Source: Streptomyces sp. HM190 | Lineage (GTDB): Bacteria > Actinomycetota > Actinomycetes > Streptomycetales > Streptomycetaceae | Length of the DNA: 64,000 nt | Assembly: GCF_009857135.1 (NCBI RefSeq) | Contig: NZ_CP047318.1 | Span: forward strand, 7,068,001 to 7,132,000 | Direction of reading: 5' to 3' | Shown here: positions 53,111 through 62,458 of the stretch, one piece after another | Layout of the letters: every line of letters begins with the position of its first letter | How positions within the stretch are numbered: position 1 is the first letter of the stretch | Notes under the pieces: generated by a model | The model's input: only the letters and a program-made list of their open reading frames with translations | What the model was told of the DNA's origin: nothing | Databases searched by the model: none | Made by a program: the position numbers and the translations under genes

Positions 53111-53164
53111 CGGATACTAATCCGGTTGCTGTAGCATGCCCACGAAAAAACGGATAGCTATCCG
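53111..53164. promoter_or_regulatory. Twin TetR-type operators before the SDR gene
   Basis: CGGATACTAATCCG (53111-53124) and CGGATAGCTATCCG (53151-53164) are two 14-bp dyads, the second perfect, with centres exactly 40 bp apart. A -10-like TAGCAT (53132-53137) lies between them. They sit in the 121-base gap between the TetR gene and the SDR gene and are the obvious binding sites for the TetR protein. Confidence 0.75.
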
Positions 53165-53194
53165 ATTCCATGGGGCCACGCAGGGAGCAGATCC

Positions 53195-54076
53195 ATGAGC
53201 AGATCCATGAGCGCGCGGGCAGTGGTGACGGCGGGTACCGGAGGCATCGGGCTGGAGACGGCGAAAGGCCTCGCGGAGCGCGGGTACGCCGTCACCGTGG
53301 TCGGCCGCGACGCCGAGCGCGGTGCGCGCGCCGTCGAGGAAGTGGCGTCGGTCGCGACCGCAGCGGCGCCATGCTTCGTGGCGGCCGACCTCGCCTCACT
53401 GGAGGAGGTGCGGGCCCTGGCCGGGCGACTGGCCGCCGAGGGCCCCTTGCGGGTGCTCGTGAACAACGTCGGCGCGATGTTCGACCGGCGCCGCCAGAGC
53501 GTCGACGGTGTCGAGGCGTCCTTCGCCGTCAACCATCTCTCGCCCTACCTGCTGACCGAACTGCTGCTGGAGCAGTTGCGGGCGGGCGCACCGAGCCGGA
53601 TCGTCAACGTCACCTCCGGCGCGGTCGGCCTTGCCAACCGCACCTTCGATTCCGTGGAACCGCCGGGCGGCTACTACGGGTTCCACTGGTACGGCCGGGC
53701 CAAGCTCGCCCATCTCGTCTACACCCTGTATCTGGCCGAGAGCCTTCGCGGCACCGGGGTGACGGTCTTCGCCGCGGACCCGGGCGGCGCCGCGACCTCC
53801 ATGACGAACGGCACCATGACCTCACCGAGGATCGTCTCCCCGCCGCTGCGTCTGCTGTGGCCACTGGTACGCCGGAAGTTCGAACGCTCCACGGCCGGCC
53901 CCGCCTCCCTGGCCGCCCGGTCGTCCGTCTTCGCAGCCACTGACGCGTCCCTCGACGGGCGGACCGGGGTGCTCATCGGGCCCGGGGCCGCGCCGGTGCC
54001 CGTGCCACGCGGCGCCCGAGACCCACGGGCCGTCGAGAACGTCCTCAGGCTCAGCCGGCAACTGGCTCCCCGGTGA
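53195..54076 (+). CDS. Short-chain dehydrogenase/reductase
   Basis: The protein is 293 residues. The cofactor loop reads VVTAGTGGIGLETAKGLAER, a variant of TGxxxGIG, with NNVGAMF for NNAG, and the catalytic pair YGRAK (YxxxK) near residue 168. It is close to the retinol-dehydrogenase/WW-oxidoreductase-like SDR subgroup. Two ATGs (53195 and 53207) are created by a 12-base direct repeat; the first has GGGAG at better spacing. Expression is probably controlled by the preceding TetR protein; its substrate may be the inducing compound. Confidence 0.9.
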   Translation: MSRSMSARAVVTAGTGGIGLETAKGLAERGYAVTVVGRDAERGARAVEEVASVATAAAPCFVAADLASLEEVRALAGRLAAEGPLRVLVNNVGAMFDRRRQSVDGVEASFAVNHLSPYLLTELLLEQLRAGAPSRIVNVTSGAVGLANRTFDSVEPPGGYYGFHWYGRAKLAHLVYTLYLAESLRGTGVTVFAADPGGAATSMTNGTMTSPRIVSPPLRLLWPLVRRKFERSTAGPASLAARSSVFAATDASLDGRTGVLIGPGAAPVPVPRGARDPRAVENVLRLSRQLAPR

Positions 54077-54107
54077 GGCGGCGGGGCCGGTATCCCCGCC
54101 GCTCCCG

Positions 54108-56927
54108 TCAGCGAACGGCCCGCAGCCCGACTCCCCTGCCGGTGTCCACCAGCAACTGGTCCAGCGCGCCGGACAGTTCCGTGCGTCGTCGGATGCCGAG
54201 TTTGCGGTAGGCGTTGGTCAGATGGGTTTCGACGGTGCGCCGAGCCAGGTGCAGGAGCTCGCCGATCTCGGCGTTCGTGCGGCCTGCCGCGGCGAGTTCG
54301 ACGATGCGGCGTTCGCTGTCGGTCAGTGCGGCCTGCCCGCCGGGCGGTGCGGTGCGGCGGCGGGCGCCGCACTCGCGCAGGGCGTTCTCGGCCAGGCCGC
54401 GAAGGCGTACCGCGCCGATGCGTTCGGCTCGGTCCGCCGCTTCGCGCAGCGGGTCACGGGCCCGGGTCCGCTCCCCGGCTGCGGCCAGTTGACGGCCCTG
54501 GGCGACCAGTGCCTGGATCAGGTCCGTCGCGGCCGGGGTGTCCCGCAGTAACCGCACCGCCCGGTCGGTCAGTTCGAGGCCGTACCGGCCCCCGGTGGCG
54601 GTGCCCAGAACGCGCAGGCAGCGGCCCAGCCTGCGCGGCGTGTTCCAGACCTCGGCGAATCCCATCTCCTCCTGGGCCAGCGCGACGGCGTCGTCGGTTC
54701 TGCCCAGGGTCAGCAGGCATTCGGCCGCGGCGGTCCGCCAAGGGGTGACGATCGGGCTCACCACGTCCCGGGCCGACTGGCGCCGCCCGCACTCCTGGAA
54801 GTCCTCGAGCGCGCCGACCGGGTCGTCGCACGCCGCGCGCAGGCGCCCCCGCGCGAAGTGCAGGGCGGGCCGTTCCCACGAGTCGGGTGCGTCCCTCGGG
54901 TCGCAGCGGTCCGCGAGCGCGACGGCCTGCTCCAGACAGCCGGTTTCGGCCAGGGCGACGATGGTGAGAGACTCCGTGTGCCCGGGCCTTCCCGCGGCGC
55001 CGGGGCCGGCGGCCCGACGTGAGTCGAGTTCGGCCAGGAGGCCCGGGTAGTCGCCGCGTGCGGCGAAGATCTCCGCCTGGATGTCCAGGAGGGTGGAGTG
55101 CACGGGATGCAGGAGCGAGGCACGCTGCTCGGCCAGGCCGCGCCGGACCAGGCGCTCCGCCTCGTCCAGTTCGTCGGCCCACAGGGCGACGACCGCGGCC
55201 GCCGCGATCAGAACGGCTTGGGCCAGGGGATCGACGGGCTCCCGCAGCATGTCCCGGACCCGGGCCAGTGCGGTCCTGGCCGAGAGCAGCCCGGCGGTCG
55301 ACTCGTACTGCGTCGCCAGCGCCCGCCCGGCCGGATCCGCCGACTCGGGCGCGCGCGCGGCCTCTGCACGGAACCGGCCGTACACCTCGCGCCGTAGGGC
55401 CTGGTCCCGGTCGGACACCAGCATGGACACGCTCCGCAGCGCGGCTGCCAGCCCCGGCTCGGCCGCCAGACTCTCCTCCACGGAGGCCAGCGCGGTCAGA
55501 GCCGCCCGCACCTCTCCCCGTCCGGCCAGTGCTGTGCCGAGTGCGATCGCCGAGCGAGCCCGGTCGCGGGGCTCGTCGGACAGCCGGGTGGCCTCGGTGA
55601 GCCGGGGTATGCCGGCCGCCGGGAAGGCCGCGTATTCGAGGGACCCCAGCTGGGTGAGGACGGTGGCCTGCCGGGCCGGTGGCAGTGCCTCGCCCAGCGC
55701 GCGGCGCAGGAGGGCGACGGCGTCGGCGGTACGGCCCTTACCGACCGCACGCGCCGCGGCGTCCAACAGGACATCGGCGGCCCAGGCGCCGACGGGCGCG
55801 GGCGCCGACAGCAACTGCCCCGCCACGGCCTCGGTACTCGCGCCGTGGCGCAGCATCGCTTCTGCCGCCCTGCTGTGGGACGCGCCTCGCATGTCGCCGG
55901 ACCAGCCGCTCAGCACCGCGTCACGCAGCAGGGGGTGGGCATAGCGGGGGCGCCCCTCCGGGTCGGGACGCAACAGCCCCAGGTGGGTCATGGCGGTGAG
56001 CCAGCCGCGGACCCTGGAGGGATCCGAGTCCGTCATCCCGGCGAGCAGGCCTCCGTCGCCGTCCTCGTGGCCGCCGTCGGGACCGTTCACGACGGCGAGC
56101 GCCCGCGCGACCTCCGTGGATTCGGCGCCGGCGCACTCCAGCCACCAGGAGACGGCCGCCGGGAAGGCGCCCGGATACAGGGCGGCACACGACTCCGGAA
56201 GACCTGCTGCACTCGGGCCCTGCCCGCGCAGGTCGTCCAGCAGCGCCCGCAGGAACAGCGGGCTGCCCGCGCCGGCCCGCACCACGTCGTCCACCCAGGC
56301 ATCGGGAGCCGCGCCGTCGACGGCCGAACGGACCAGCCGCGCCGACGCGCTCGCGCGGAGCGGGGCCAGGGTGTGGGTGCGGACGACGCCGGGCGGGAGC
56401 GCGCGGTCCAGGCCGGGGTCGGGCGGCCCGACGTCGTACTGGCTGCGCTCGGTCGCCACCAGCAGCACCGGCAGGCGCTCCACCAGCCGGGCCGCTTCGA
56501 CGAGCCAGCCGCGCGAGGTGCTGTCGGCCAGGTGGACGTCGTCGATGGCCATGAACAGCGGTGCCGCTTCCGTCCAGGTGAGCAGGGCACGCCACAGGCG
56601 CGCGGCCCGTTCCCGGTGCGCGGCCGGATCGGTACTGCCGGCGTCCGCGGGATCCAGGACGGGGTACGCCAGCTCCGGGCTATCGCTGAGCAGTTGGCAC
56701 ACCGCGGTCAGCGGGGCGAGCGGCTCGGTCGAGCAGCGCACCCGCAGCACCTGCATGCCCCGGGCGGCGGCGTGCCGGGCCGCCGCTTCGAGGAGAGCGC
56801 TGCGGCCGGTGCCGGTGGCGCCCTTCAGCAGCACCAGGCGCCCTGAGCCGGAGCAGGCACGCCTTGCCTCCGCGGCCACTGTCGCGAGGCCCGCCTCACG
56901 CTCGAGAAGGGGCTCCGGTACCGGCAT
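54108..56927 (-). CDS. Large LuxR-family (LAL-type) regulator, eCIS-linked
   Basis: The 939-residue regulator has an N-terminal AAA/NACHT-like ATPase (LERE near residue 7, P-loop LLKGATGTGRSALLEAAA near 35, Walker B-like APLFMAIDDVHLADSTS near 137), a long helical-repeat middle, and a C-terminal LuxR HTH (LTDSERRIVELAAAGRTNAE, ARRTVETHLTNAYRKLGI). The P-loop Lys is replaced by Arg. ATG 56927 has AGGAGG five bases upstream. It is divergent from the second LuxR gene and next to the eCIS structural genes, so control of the injection system is likely. Confidence 0.87.
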   Translation of the reverse strand: MPVPEPLLEREAGLATVAAEARRACSGSGRLVLLKGATGTGRSALLEAAARHAAARGMQVLRVRCSTEPLAPLTAVCQLLSDSPELAYPVLDPADAGSTDPAAHRERAARLWRALLTWTEAAPLFMAIDDVHLADSTSRGWLVEAARLVERLPVLLVATERSQYDVGPPDPGLDRALPPGVVRTHTLAPLRASASARLVRSAVDGAAPDAWVDDVVRAGAGSPLFLRALLDDLRGQGPSAAGLPESCAALYPGAFPAAVSWWLECAGAESTEVARALAVVNGPDGGHEDGDGGLLAGMTDSDPSRVRGWLTAMTHLGLLRPDPEGRPRYAHPLLRDAVLSGWSGDMRGASHSRAAEAMLRHGASTEAVAGQLLSAPAPVGAWAADVLLDAAARAVGKGRTADAVALLRRALGEALPPARQATVLTQLGSLEYAAFPAAGIPRLTEATRLSDEPRDRARSAIALGTALAGRGEVRAALTALASVEESLAAEPGLAAALRSVSMLVSDRDQALRREVYGRFRAEAARAPESADPAGRALATQYESTAGLLSARTALARVRDMLREPVDPLAQAVLIAAAAVVALWADELDEAERLVRRGLAEQRASLLHPVHSTLLDIQAEIFAARGDYPGLLAELDSRRAAGPGAAGRPGHTESLTIVALAETGCLEQAVALADRCDPRDAPDSWERPALHFARGRLRAACDDPVGALEDFQECGRRQSARDVVSPIVTPWRTAAAECLLTLGRTDDAVALAQEEMGFAEVWNTPRRLGRCLRVLGTATGGRYGLELTDRAVRLLRDTPAATDLIQALVAQGRQLAAAGERTRARDPLREAADRAERIGAVRLRGLAENALRECGARRRTAPPGGQAALTDSERRIVELAAAGRTNAEIGELLHLARRTVETHLTNAYRKLGIRRRTELSGALDQLLVDTGRGVGLRAVR

Positions 56928-57072
56928 GACTGCCTCCTGCGGTCGTGGACGTGCCGTGGTGGACACATCGAGCGCCTCGTGGTTCTCCACGATTGTCCGT
57001 GCGCGGCAGGTACAGAAATGTTTCACCCGTCATGAAATCTGTAAGGCAGATCACAGAGGAGCATGGAGCGAA

Positions 57073-57765
57073 GTGAGCGGCATGTCGGGCACCTCGGACA
57101 CCGGTTCGGCCGGGACCACGGGCAGGGAACCGGACGGTCCCGGGTACCGGATCGGCGTCGTGGTCCACGCGCGGGACCCCATCTCCGCGGCGGGGACGGT
57201 CAGTCAGCTGCGGCAGCATCCGGTGATCGACCTTCGTGACGAGGCCCGGCCCGGAGCCGGGGCCGTGGCCGTGCTGGTCGAGGAGGCACCGGACGAGACG
57301 ACCTTCGCGCGGCTGCGCCGACTCGTGCGCGGAGAGGGCGCCCGCACCGTCCTTGTGGTGAGCGCGCTTCGGGAGAGTGAACTCCTCGCGGTCATCGAGT
57401 GCGGTGTCGGAGCCGTCGTCTGGCGTCACGAGGCGACTGCACAGCGGCTGTTGCAGGCCGTCATCGCGGCGTCGCAGGGCGACGGCGACCTGCCCGCCGA
57501 TCTGCTCGGCCGGCTGATGAGCCAGGTGCGAACGCTCCAGCGCTGCGTCGCGGGAAACACCGGCGCCCGCGTGACGGGGCTGACGGCACGCGAGGCGGAC
57601 GTCCTGCGGCTGGTCGCCGAGGGACTGGACACCACGGAGATCGCCGCCAAGCTCGCGTACTCCGAACGTACCGTCAAGAACGTGGTGCACGGGCTGACCA
57701 CCCGCCTCCACCTGCGCAACCGGGCGCATGCCGTCGCCTATGCCCTGCGGGAGGGTTTCATCTGA
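57073..57765 (+). CDS. LuxR-family regulator with degenerate receiver, eCIS-linked
   Basis: The 230-residue protein has an N-terminal domain of receiver size (YRIGVVVHARDPISAAGTV, VAVLVEEAPDETTFARL, RTVLVVSALRESELLAVIE). The phospho-acceptor Asp position is occupied by hydrophobic residues, so it is probably not phosphorylated. The HTH is LTAREADVLRLVAEGLDTTE then YSERTVKNVVHGLTTRL. GTG 57073 or ATG 57082 may be the start. It lies 170 bases before the first eCIS structural gene on the same strand and is a likely direct activator. Confidence 0.87.
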   Translation: MSGMSGTSDTGSAGTTGREPDGPGYRIGVVVHARDPISAAGTVSQLRQHPVIDLRDEARPGAGAVAVLVEEAPDETTFARLRRLVRGEGARTVLVVSALRESELLAVIECGVGAVVWRHEATAQRLLQAVIAASQGDGDLPADLLGRLMSQVRTLQRCVAGNTGARVTGLTAREADVLRLVAEGLDTTEIAAKLAYSERTVKNVVHGLTTRLHLRNRAHAVAYALREGFI

Positions 57766-57934
57766 CCGCGAGGGCAACGACGCACGGCCGCCCGGACACG
57801 CCGCTCCACCCCGGCATCGTCCCTCCCGTGCCTGGGCGACTGGGGCGCGGACGCGAAGAATCGGACGCACACGCCCGTTCGGCGGACTCGACGGAGCGGC
57901 ATGGCGGTACCTGAGCCAGGAACGGGAGACGACG

Positions 57935-58660
57935 GTGATCCACGAGGTGGACGAGGTCATCGAACGGCTGCTTAAAGGGGGCGCGTTGGCCGGTTCCGGC
58001 ATCGACGTCTCCTTCGAGGCCCCGACCCGCGACTGGACCGCCCGACGCAACACCACCGCGGTCAACGCCTACTTGTACGACATCCGTGAGGACGTGCGGC
58101 GGCGGCACCGCGGCTCGGCCCCGGTCGAGGACGGCCGGGGAATCGTGCTGAAGCGGCGCCAGCCGCCGCGCTGGTTCCGGCTGTCGTACCTCGTCACGGC
58201 CTGGACGAAGCAGCCGAAGGACGAACACCGACTGCTCTCGGCAGTGTTGGCGACCCTGCTTCCCCGTGAGCTCATGCCCGCCGACGAACTTCCAGGCGCG
58301 CTGGGTAAGTTGGGCTTGTCGATGCCCCTCACGGTCGCCGGTCTCCAGACCGAGGCGCGGTCGTTGGCGGAGATCTGGTCCGCGCTCGGCGGTGAACTCA
58401 AGCCGTCCCTGGACCTGGTGGTGACCGCGCCGTTCCCGGCCTATCCCGAGTACGACGTCGGGCCACCGGTCACGGAGGGTGCCGCCGTGCGGGTACGCGC
58501 GGTCGACGGCGGCGCTGAGGACTCGCCGGAGCGGCGGCACCGGCCGCGCCAGGTGGCGCAGGCCGTGGCGGCCAGGGCGGCCGCACGTGGCCTGCCGGGC
58601 GAACACGGGTCGAACGCGGCGGCGGCCGGCCACCCGGATCCGGAGCGGGCACAGAAATGA
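57935..58660 (+). CDS. cis16: eCIS cap/tail-terminator protein (DUF4255, Pvc16-like)
   Basis: The protein of 241 residues begins IHEVDEVIERLLKGGAL and contains TTAVNAYLYDIREDVRRRH and WFRLSYLVTAWTKQPKDEHR, the hallmark of DUF4255/Pvc16_N proteins. In Afp, PVC and Streptomyces particles this protein caps the distal end of the sheath-tube. The last 50 residues are Ala/Arg-rich and variable. GGGAG precedes the GTG start and its stop overlaps the ATPase start. It is the first structural gene of the locus. Confidence 0.85.
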   Translation: MIHEVDEVIERLLKGGALAGSGIDVSFEAPTRDWTARRNTTAVNAYLYDIREDVRRRHRGSAPVEDGRGIVLKRRQPPRWFRLSYLVTAWTKQPKDEHRLLSAVLATLLPRELMPADELPGALGKLGLSMPLTVAGLQTEARSLAEIWSALGGELKPSLDLVVTAPFPAYPEYDVGPPVTEGAAVRVRAVDGGAEDSPERRHRPRQVAQAVAARAAARGLPGEHGSNAAAAGHPDPERAQK

Positions 58661-60702
58661 CCCCGTACACCTCCGCGCCCTCCGAAGACGCGCCGCCGTA
58701 CTCCGGCGACCCCGTACCGGACGTCTCCCGCGCGCTGCTCGCCCGGCTGGACCTGATCCGCGACCGGGCCGCCGTGCTGGTGGAGCGGCGCAGCGCCACC
58801 GACCCCACCGCGGGCGACCCACTGCGCGGCATGTACCTCACCGAGGACGCGGTAAGGCACCTGCTGGGTCGCGCCGACGCGGAGCCGGCCGACAGCCGGG
58901 GCGCGGCGGAGCCTGCGGACGCGCCGACCCCCGCGGCCACGACGGCGGCCGCCGACCGGCTGGCGCTCCTCGTGGAGCGGCACGCGCTCACCGAACTGGA
59001 CACCGCCCTGCTCCTGATCGCCCTGGCGCCCGATGTCGACCGCGTCTTCGAGGCGCTGTACGGATACCTGAACGACGACGTGAGCCGCCGCCGAGCCACC
59101 ACCGGACTCGCTCTCGACGTGTGCGGGGCACCCGTGCACCTGGCGTGGGCCCGGGCCAGGTTCCATCCGTCGGCCCCGCTGCGCGCGCTCGGACTGGTCG
59201 AGGTCGAGGAACCGGAACGGCCCTTCCTCAGCCGGACGTTGCGCGTCCCCGACCGCCTCGTGGCTCATCTGCTGGGCGACGACACCCCGGACGCCGCCCT
59301 CGCCGCGTACCTGCGCCCGCTCGACGAGCCCTCGGGCCCCTACGACGAGGAGTTCACCCACAAACTCGCCGCACGCCTGAGCGCCGGCCCAATGGTCGCC
59401 TACCTGCGCGAACGCCGCCCGGGTGACGGACCGGCCCTCGCCGCGGCGGCCCTGCGCGCGGCGGGACTCGACGCCCTCCACGTCATCCACTCCGGTGATG
59501 TGCCGCGCCCGGCACTGCTCCGCGAGGCCCGGCTGCGCCGCTGCGCCCTCGTCGTGTCAGAACTCCCCGACGATCCGGCCCCACTGATACGGGAGTTGAC
59601 CACCCCCGACATCCCGGTGCTGTTCGTCGGCGAGCGGCCCTACGATCCCCAGTGGTGCGACCGCGACCCACTGGTCCTGGAGGTGCCGCGCCGCTCGGCG
59701 GGGGCCGGGGCCGAGTGGTCGGCCGCGCTCGGCGAGCCACCGGCGTTCGACCTGGCGGCGGCCGTGGCGCCGTACCGTCTCGGCGCCGACGGGATCGCCC
59801 GGGTCGCGCGAGCCGCGCGGGAAGTCGCCGCGTTCGAGGGCACCCCCATGACCGCAGCCCACCTGCGCCTCGCCGCCCGCCAGCAGTCCGCGTCCGGTCT
59901 GGAGCGGCACGCCCGCCGGATCAGGCCCGACGTCGGCTGGGCGGACCTCGTCCTGCCGGACCAGCCGCTGGCCCAGCTGCGTGAACTGGCCCTGCGCGCC
60001 CGCCACCGCGACCGGGTCCTCGGCGACTGGCGGCTCAGCGCGGGCGGCGGGCGGGGCCGCGGCGTGCTGGGGCTCTTCGCCGGCGAGTCCGGCACCGGAA
60101 AGACGCTGTCGGCCGAGGTCGTCGCCGCCGAACTGGGCCTCGACCTCTACGTCGTCCAGCTCTCCTCGACCGTCGACAAGTACGTGGGCGAGACCGAGAA
60201 GAACCTGGAGCGGATCTTCACCGAGGCCGACCGCACCGACGCCGTCCTGCTGTTCGACGAGGCCGACGCCGTCTTCGGCCGACGCTCCGAGGTCAAGGAC
60301 TCGCACGACCGCTACGCCAACATGGAGAGCGCCTATCTGCTGCAGCGCCTGGAGTCGTTCGACGGTATCGCGCTGCTGACCACCAATCTGCGGGCCAACA
60401 TCGACGAGGCGTTCACCCGGAGACTGGACCTGGTAGTCGACTTCCCGTTCCCCGACGCGCGGCAGCGACTGGCGCTGTGGCGGCACAGCCTGGCCGGGGT
60501 GCCGTGTGCGGCGGACGCCGACCCGGGCGGGTGCGCCCGCGACTTCGAGCTGGCCGGCGGGTCGATCCGCAGCGCCGTCGTCACCGCGGCCTACGCAGCC
60601 GTCGGCCGCGGAGAACCGGTCACCACGGCCGACCTGCTGGAGGGGGCCCGCCGCGAGTACCGCAAGGCGGGCCGCCTGGTGCCGGGGGAGGGCGGCTGGT
60701 AG
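58657..60702 (+). CDS. cis15: eCIS-associated AAA+ ATPase
   Basis: The protein has 681 residues. A winged, non-ATPase N-terminal region of about 430 residues is followed by an AAA+ domain: Walker A FAGESGTGKTLSAEV (near 475), Walker B AVLLFDEADAVFGRR (near 530), sensor-1 GIALLTTNLRANIDEAFTRR and the second region RLDLVVDFPFP. This is the ATPase found in every eCIS (Afp15/Pvc15-like), thought to assist assembly or cargo loading. Its gene overlaps the cap protein gene by four bases. Confidence 0.9.
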   Translation: MTPYTSAPSEDAPPYSGDPVPDVSRALLARLDLIRDRAAVLVERRSATDPTAGDPLRGMYLTEDAVRHLLGRADAEPADSRGAAEPADAPTPAATTAAADRLALLVERHALTELDTALLLIALAPDVDRVFEALYGYLNDDVSRRRATTGLALDVCGAPVHLAWARARFHPSAPLRALGLVEVEEPERPFLSRTLRVPDRLVAHLLGDDTPDAALAAYLRPLDEPSGPYDEEFTHKLAARLSAGPMVAYLRERRPGDGPALAAAALRAAGLDALHVIHSGDVPRPALLREARLRRCALVVSELPDDPAPLIRELTTPDIPVLFVGERPYDPQWCDRDPLVLEVPRRSAGAGAEWSAALGEPPAFDLAAAVAPYRLGADGIARVARAAREVAAFEGTPMTAAHLRLAARQQSASGLERHARRIRPDVGWADLVLPDQPLAQLRELALRARHRDRVLGDWRLSAGGGRGRGVLGLFAGESGTGKTLSAEVVAAELGLDLYVVQLSSTVDKYVGETEKNLERIFTEADRTDAVLLFDEADAVFGRRSEVKDSHDRYANMESAYLLQRLESFDGIALLTTNLRANIDEAFTRRLDLVVDFPFPDARQRLALWRHSLAGVPCAADADPGGCARDFELAGGSIRSAVVTAAYAAVGRGEPVTTADLLEGARREYRKAGRLVPGEGGW

Positions 60703-60714
60703 CGGACGCGGTCC

Positions 60715-62202
60715 TCAGGGGTGGACGATCGTCCAGTTCGGGACGGTCGGGTTGACGATCTGCCACCTCTGGGCCTCGCCCTCGACGCAGTCCCTGATGA
60801 CGAGCCTGTCGGGGTTCCCCGCGACGCTGGTGCCCCCCATGTCCAGGCAGGAACCGTGGCTGGCGAAGTTGCGGATCCAGTAGGTGTCCTCGTCCTGTTG
60901 GTCGAGCCACCACAGCTGGTTGTCCTCGGTGGTTCCGTTGCAGCCGTACGTGAACACCGCGCTGGCCGCGGGCTTGGCCCCCGTCCCGTTGAGGTCCATG
61001 CAGAGCCGGCCCCTGACCTGGCGTATCTGGAAGAGGGCGGTGTCCCCGGGGCCGCCCTTCGGTTGCACCACCTCGACGTTCCAGCGTTCGTTCTTCCCGG
61101 AGCCCGGGTCGCAGGTGTTCACCGTGACCAGATCGCCCCGCTCGGGCTCGGCGACGCCCGGGACGTCCGCGCACCGCTTGACCGACCTGAGTCTGAGCAG
61201 GACGTTCTTCACGGTCCGCTGGCCGGTCTCCTCCTCGGCGGTCGGGGAGGTGGCTTCGCCTCCGCCGCTTCCCCCGCCTTCCTTGCCGCCGCCTCCGCCT
61301 TTGCCGCCCTGCGGGGCGTCGTCGGGAGCCTCCTCCAGCGGCGGTTCGGCGGTCGGCTCCGAGCCGGGCGGCGAAGGCTCGCCGGCCACGTCGGTCTTCT
61401 CGGCGTCGGGCGGTGGCAGGGTGCTGACGCCGGCTTTCTGGAGCTGCTCCACGGCCGCGGTGCGGACCTGCGGTTTGTACGCGATCCAGAGCATCACGAA
61501 GGTGATGACCAGGGCCAGGGCGACGCCCAGGGAGGTGGCGAGCCAGCCGGGCAGGAACCCCCGCTGGACATAGGTGCCGTCGACCTCCAGCGGCGTCGTC
61601 CCCGACCGTTGCACGGTCAGCGTGTAGGGACGCCGCTGCTTCGAGCCGAACCAGATGATCTGGCGCGGCTTGAGCGTCGCCCGCACGAACGCGGCACGGC
61701 CCGGCTCGATCTGCACGTTGCCCGGAACGATGTCGTACGACAGTTCGTCACCGTTGTCGCCACCGCTGACGGACGCCGTCAGGGAGGTGTTGCCGAGATT
61801 GTCGACGGCGAGCCTGGGCCGTCCGCGGAGGCGGCCCTTGACGGTGGGCGGCACCAGCTCCGCGTGGACCTCGCTGAACGGGGTGATGGTGAGGTTGCCC
61901 TCGGGGACGGTGACCGCCTCGGGATGCTCGGTCGGCGTGATGCGTACGGCGTACGGGTTGGGGCCCGCTGTCGCGTCGGGTGTGCGCGGCGGCGCGAACG
62001 TCAGCTCCACCGTCCCCGTGGTCCCTGGATAGAGCCGGAGCGTCGCCGGTTCCACGGTCGTCCACGGTGCGGTGTCGCCGACCGCCTCGAAGCGGTACTC
62101 GTCGACGACGTCACCGGTGTTGCGCAGCCGCAGCCGCACGGTGGTGGTGCTGCCCGGGTCCACGGTTGCGGAGGCGGGTTCCAGGGAAGTCCATAGGCTC
62201 AC
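60715..62202 (-). CDS. eCIS-locus membrane protein with Ig-like and ricin-type lectin domains
   Basis: The 495-residue protein starts with a cytosolic or surface Ig-like/Fn3-like region (VRLRLRNTGDVVDEYRFEAV, TTGTVELTFAPP) of about 215 residues. A membrane segment follows (WLATSLGVALALVITFVMLW, near 228), then a Pro/Gly/Glu-rich linker (280-340). The C-terminal ricin-type beta-trefoil contains LRLRSVKRCADVPGV, GRLCMDLNGTGAKPAASAVF, ASHGSCLDMGGTS and AQRWQIVNP. No signal peptide is visible. Opposite-strand genes of this sort recur in Streptomyces eCIS loci by my recollection. It may anchor particles at the membrane or bind wall sugars. Confidence 0.8.
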   Translation of the reverse strand: MSLWTSLEPASATVDPGSTTTVRLRLRNTGDVVDEYRFEAVGDTAPWTTVEPATLRLYPGTTGTVELTFAPPRTPDATAGPNPYAVRITPTEHPEAVTVPEGNLTITPFSEVHAELVPPTVKGRLRGRPRLAVDNLGNTSLTASVSGGDNGDELSYDIVPGNVQIEPGRAAFVRATLKPRQIIWFGSKQRRPYTLTVQRSGTTPLEVDGTYVQRGFLPGWLATSLGVALALVITFVMLWIAYKPQVRTAAVEQLQKAGVSTLPPPDAEKTDVAGEPSPPGSEPTAEPPLEEAPDDAPQGGKGGGGGKEGGGSGGGEATSPTAEEETGQRTVKNVLLRLRSVKRCADVPGVAEPERGDLVTVNTCDPGSGKNERWNVEVVQPKGGPGDTALFQIRQVRGRLCMDLNGTGAKPAASAVFTYGCNGTTEDNQLWWLDQQDEDTYWIRNFASHGSCLDMGGTSVAGNPDRLVIRDCVEGEAQRWQIVNPTVPNWTIVHP

Positions 62203-62458
62203 GCAGCGACGCTACGCGGACGCACCGAGCGCCGGTCAGAGGCCGTGGGGCAGCCTTCGCTGCCCTAACGGGCACGGCGAGCCGGGGCCCTGGCCGGGCC
62301 GGGCGGGTCCGCGGAGCGTCGATCCCGGCGGGCAGCCGCGCGGGCAGCGGCGCGGGCAACGCCGCTGCCCTCCAACAGGCACCCGAGGACGTTGCCGGTG
62401 ACCGGCCCGCGACCGACGCTTGGTGACGACCTGTCGTGAACCCCGAGGAGAGCCGAGC

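Noticed and set aside
53183..53210. 12-base direct repeat GAGCAGATCCAT at the SDR start as a regulatory site
   Set aside because: It simply duplicates the start-codon region and gives two possible ATGs; no dyad or protein-site character is seen.
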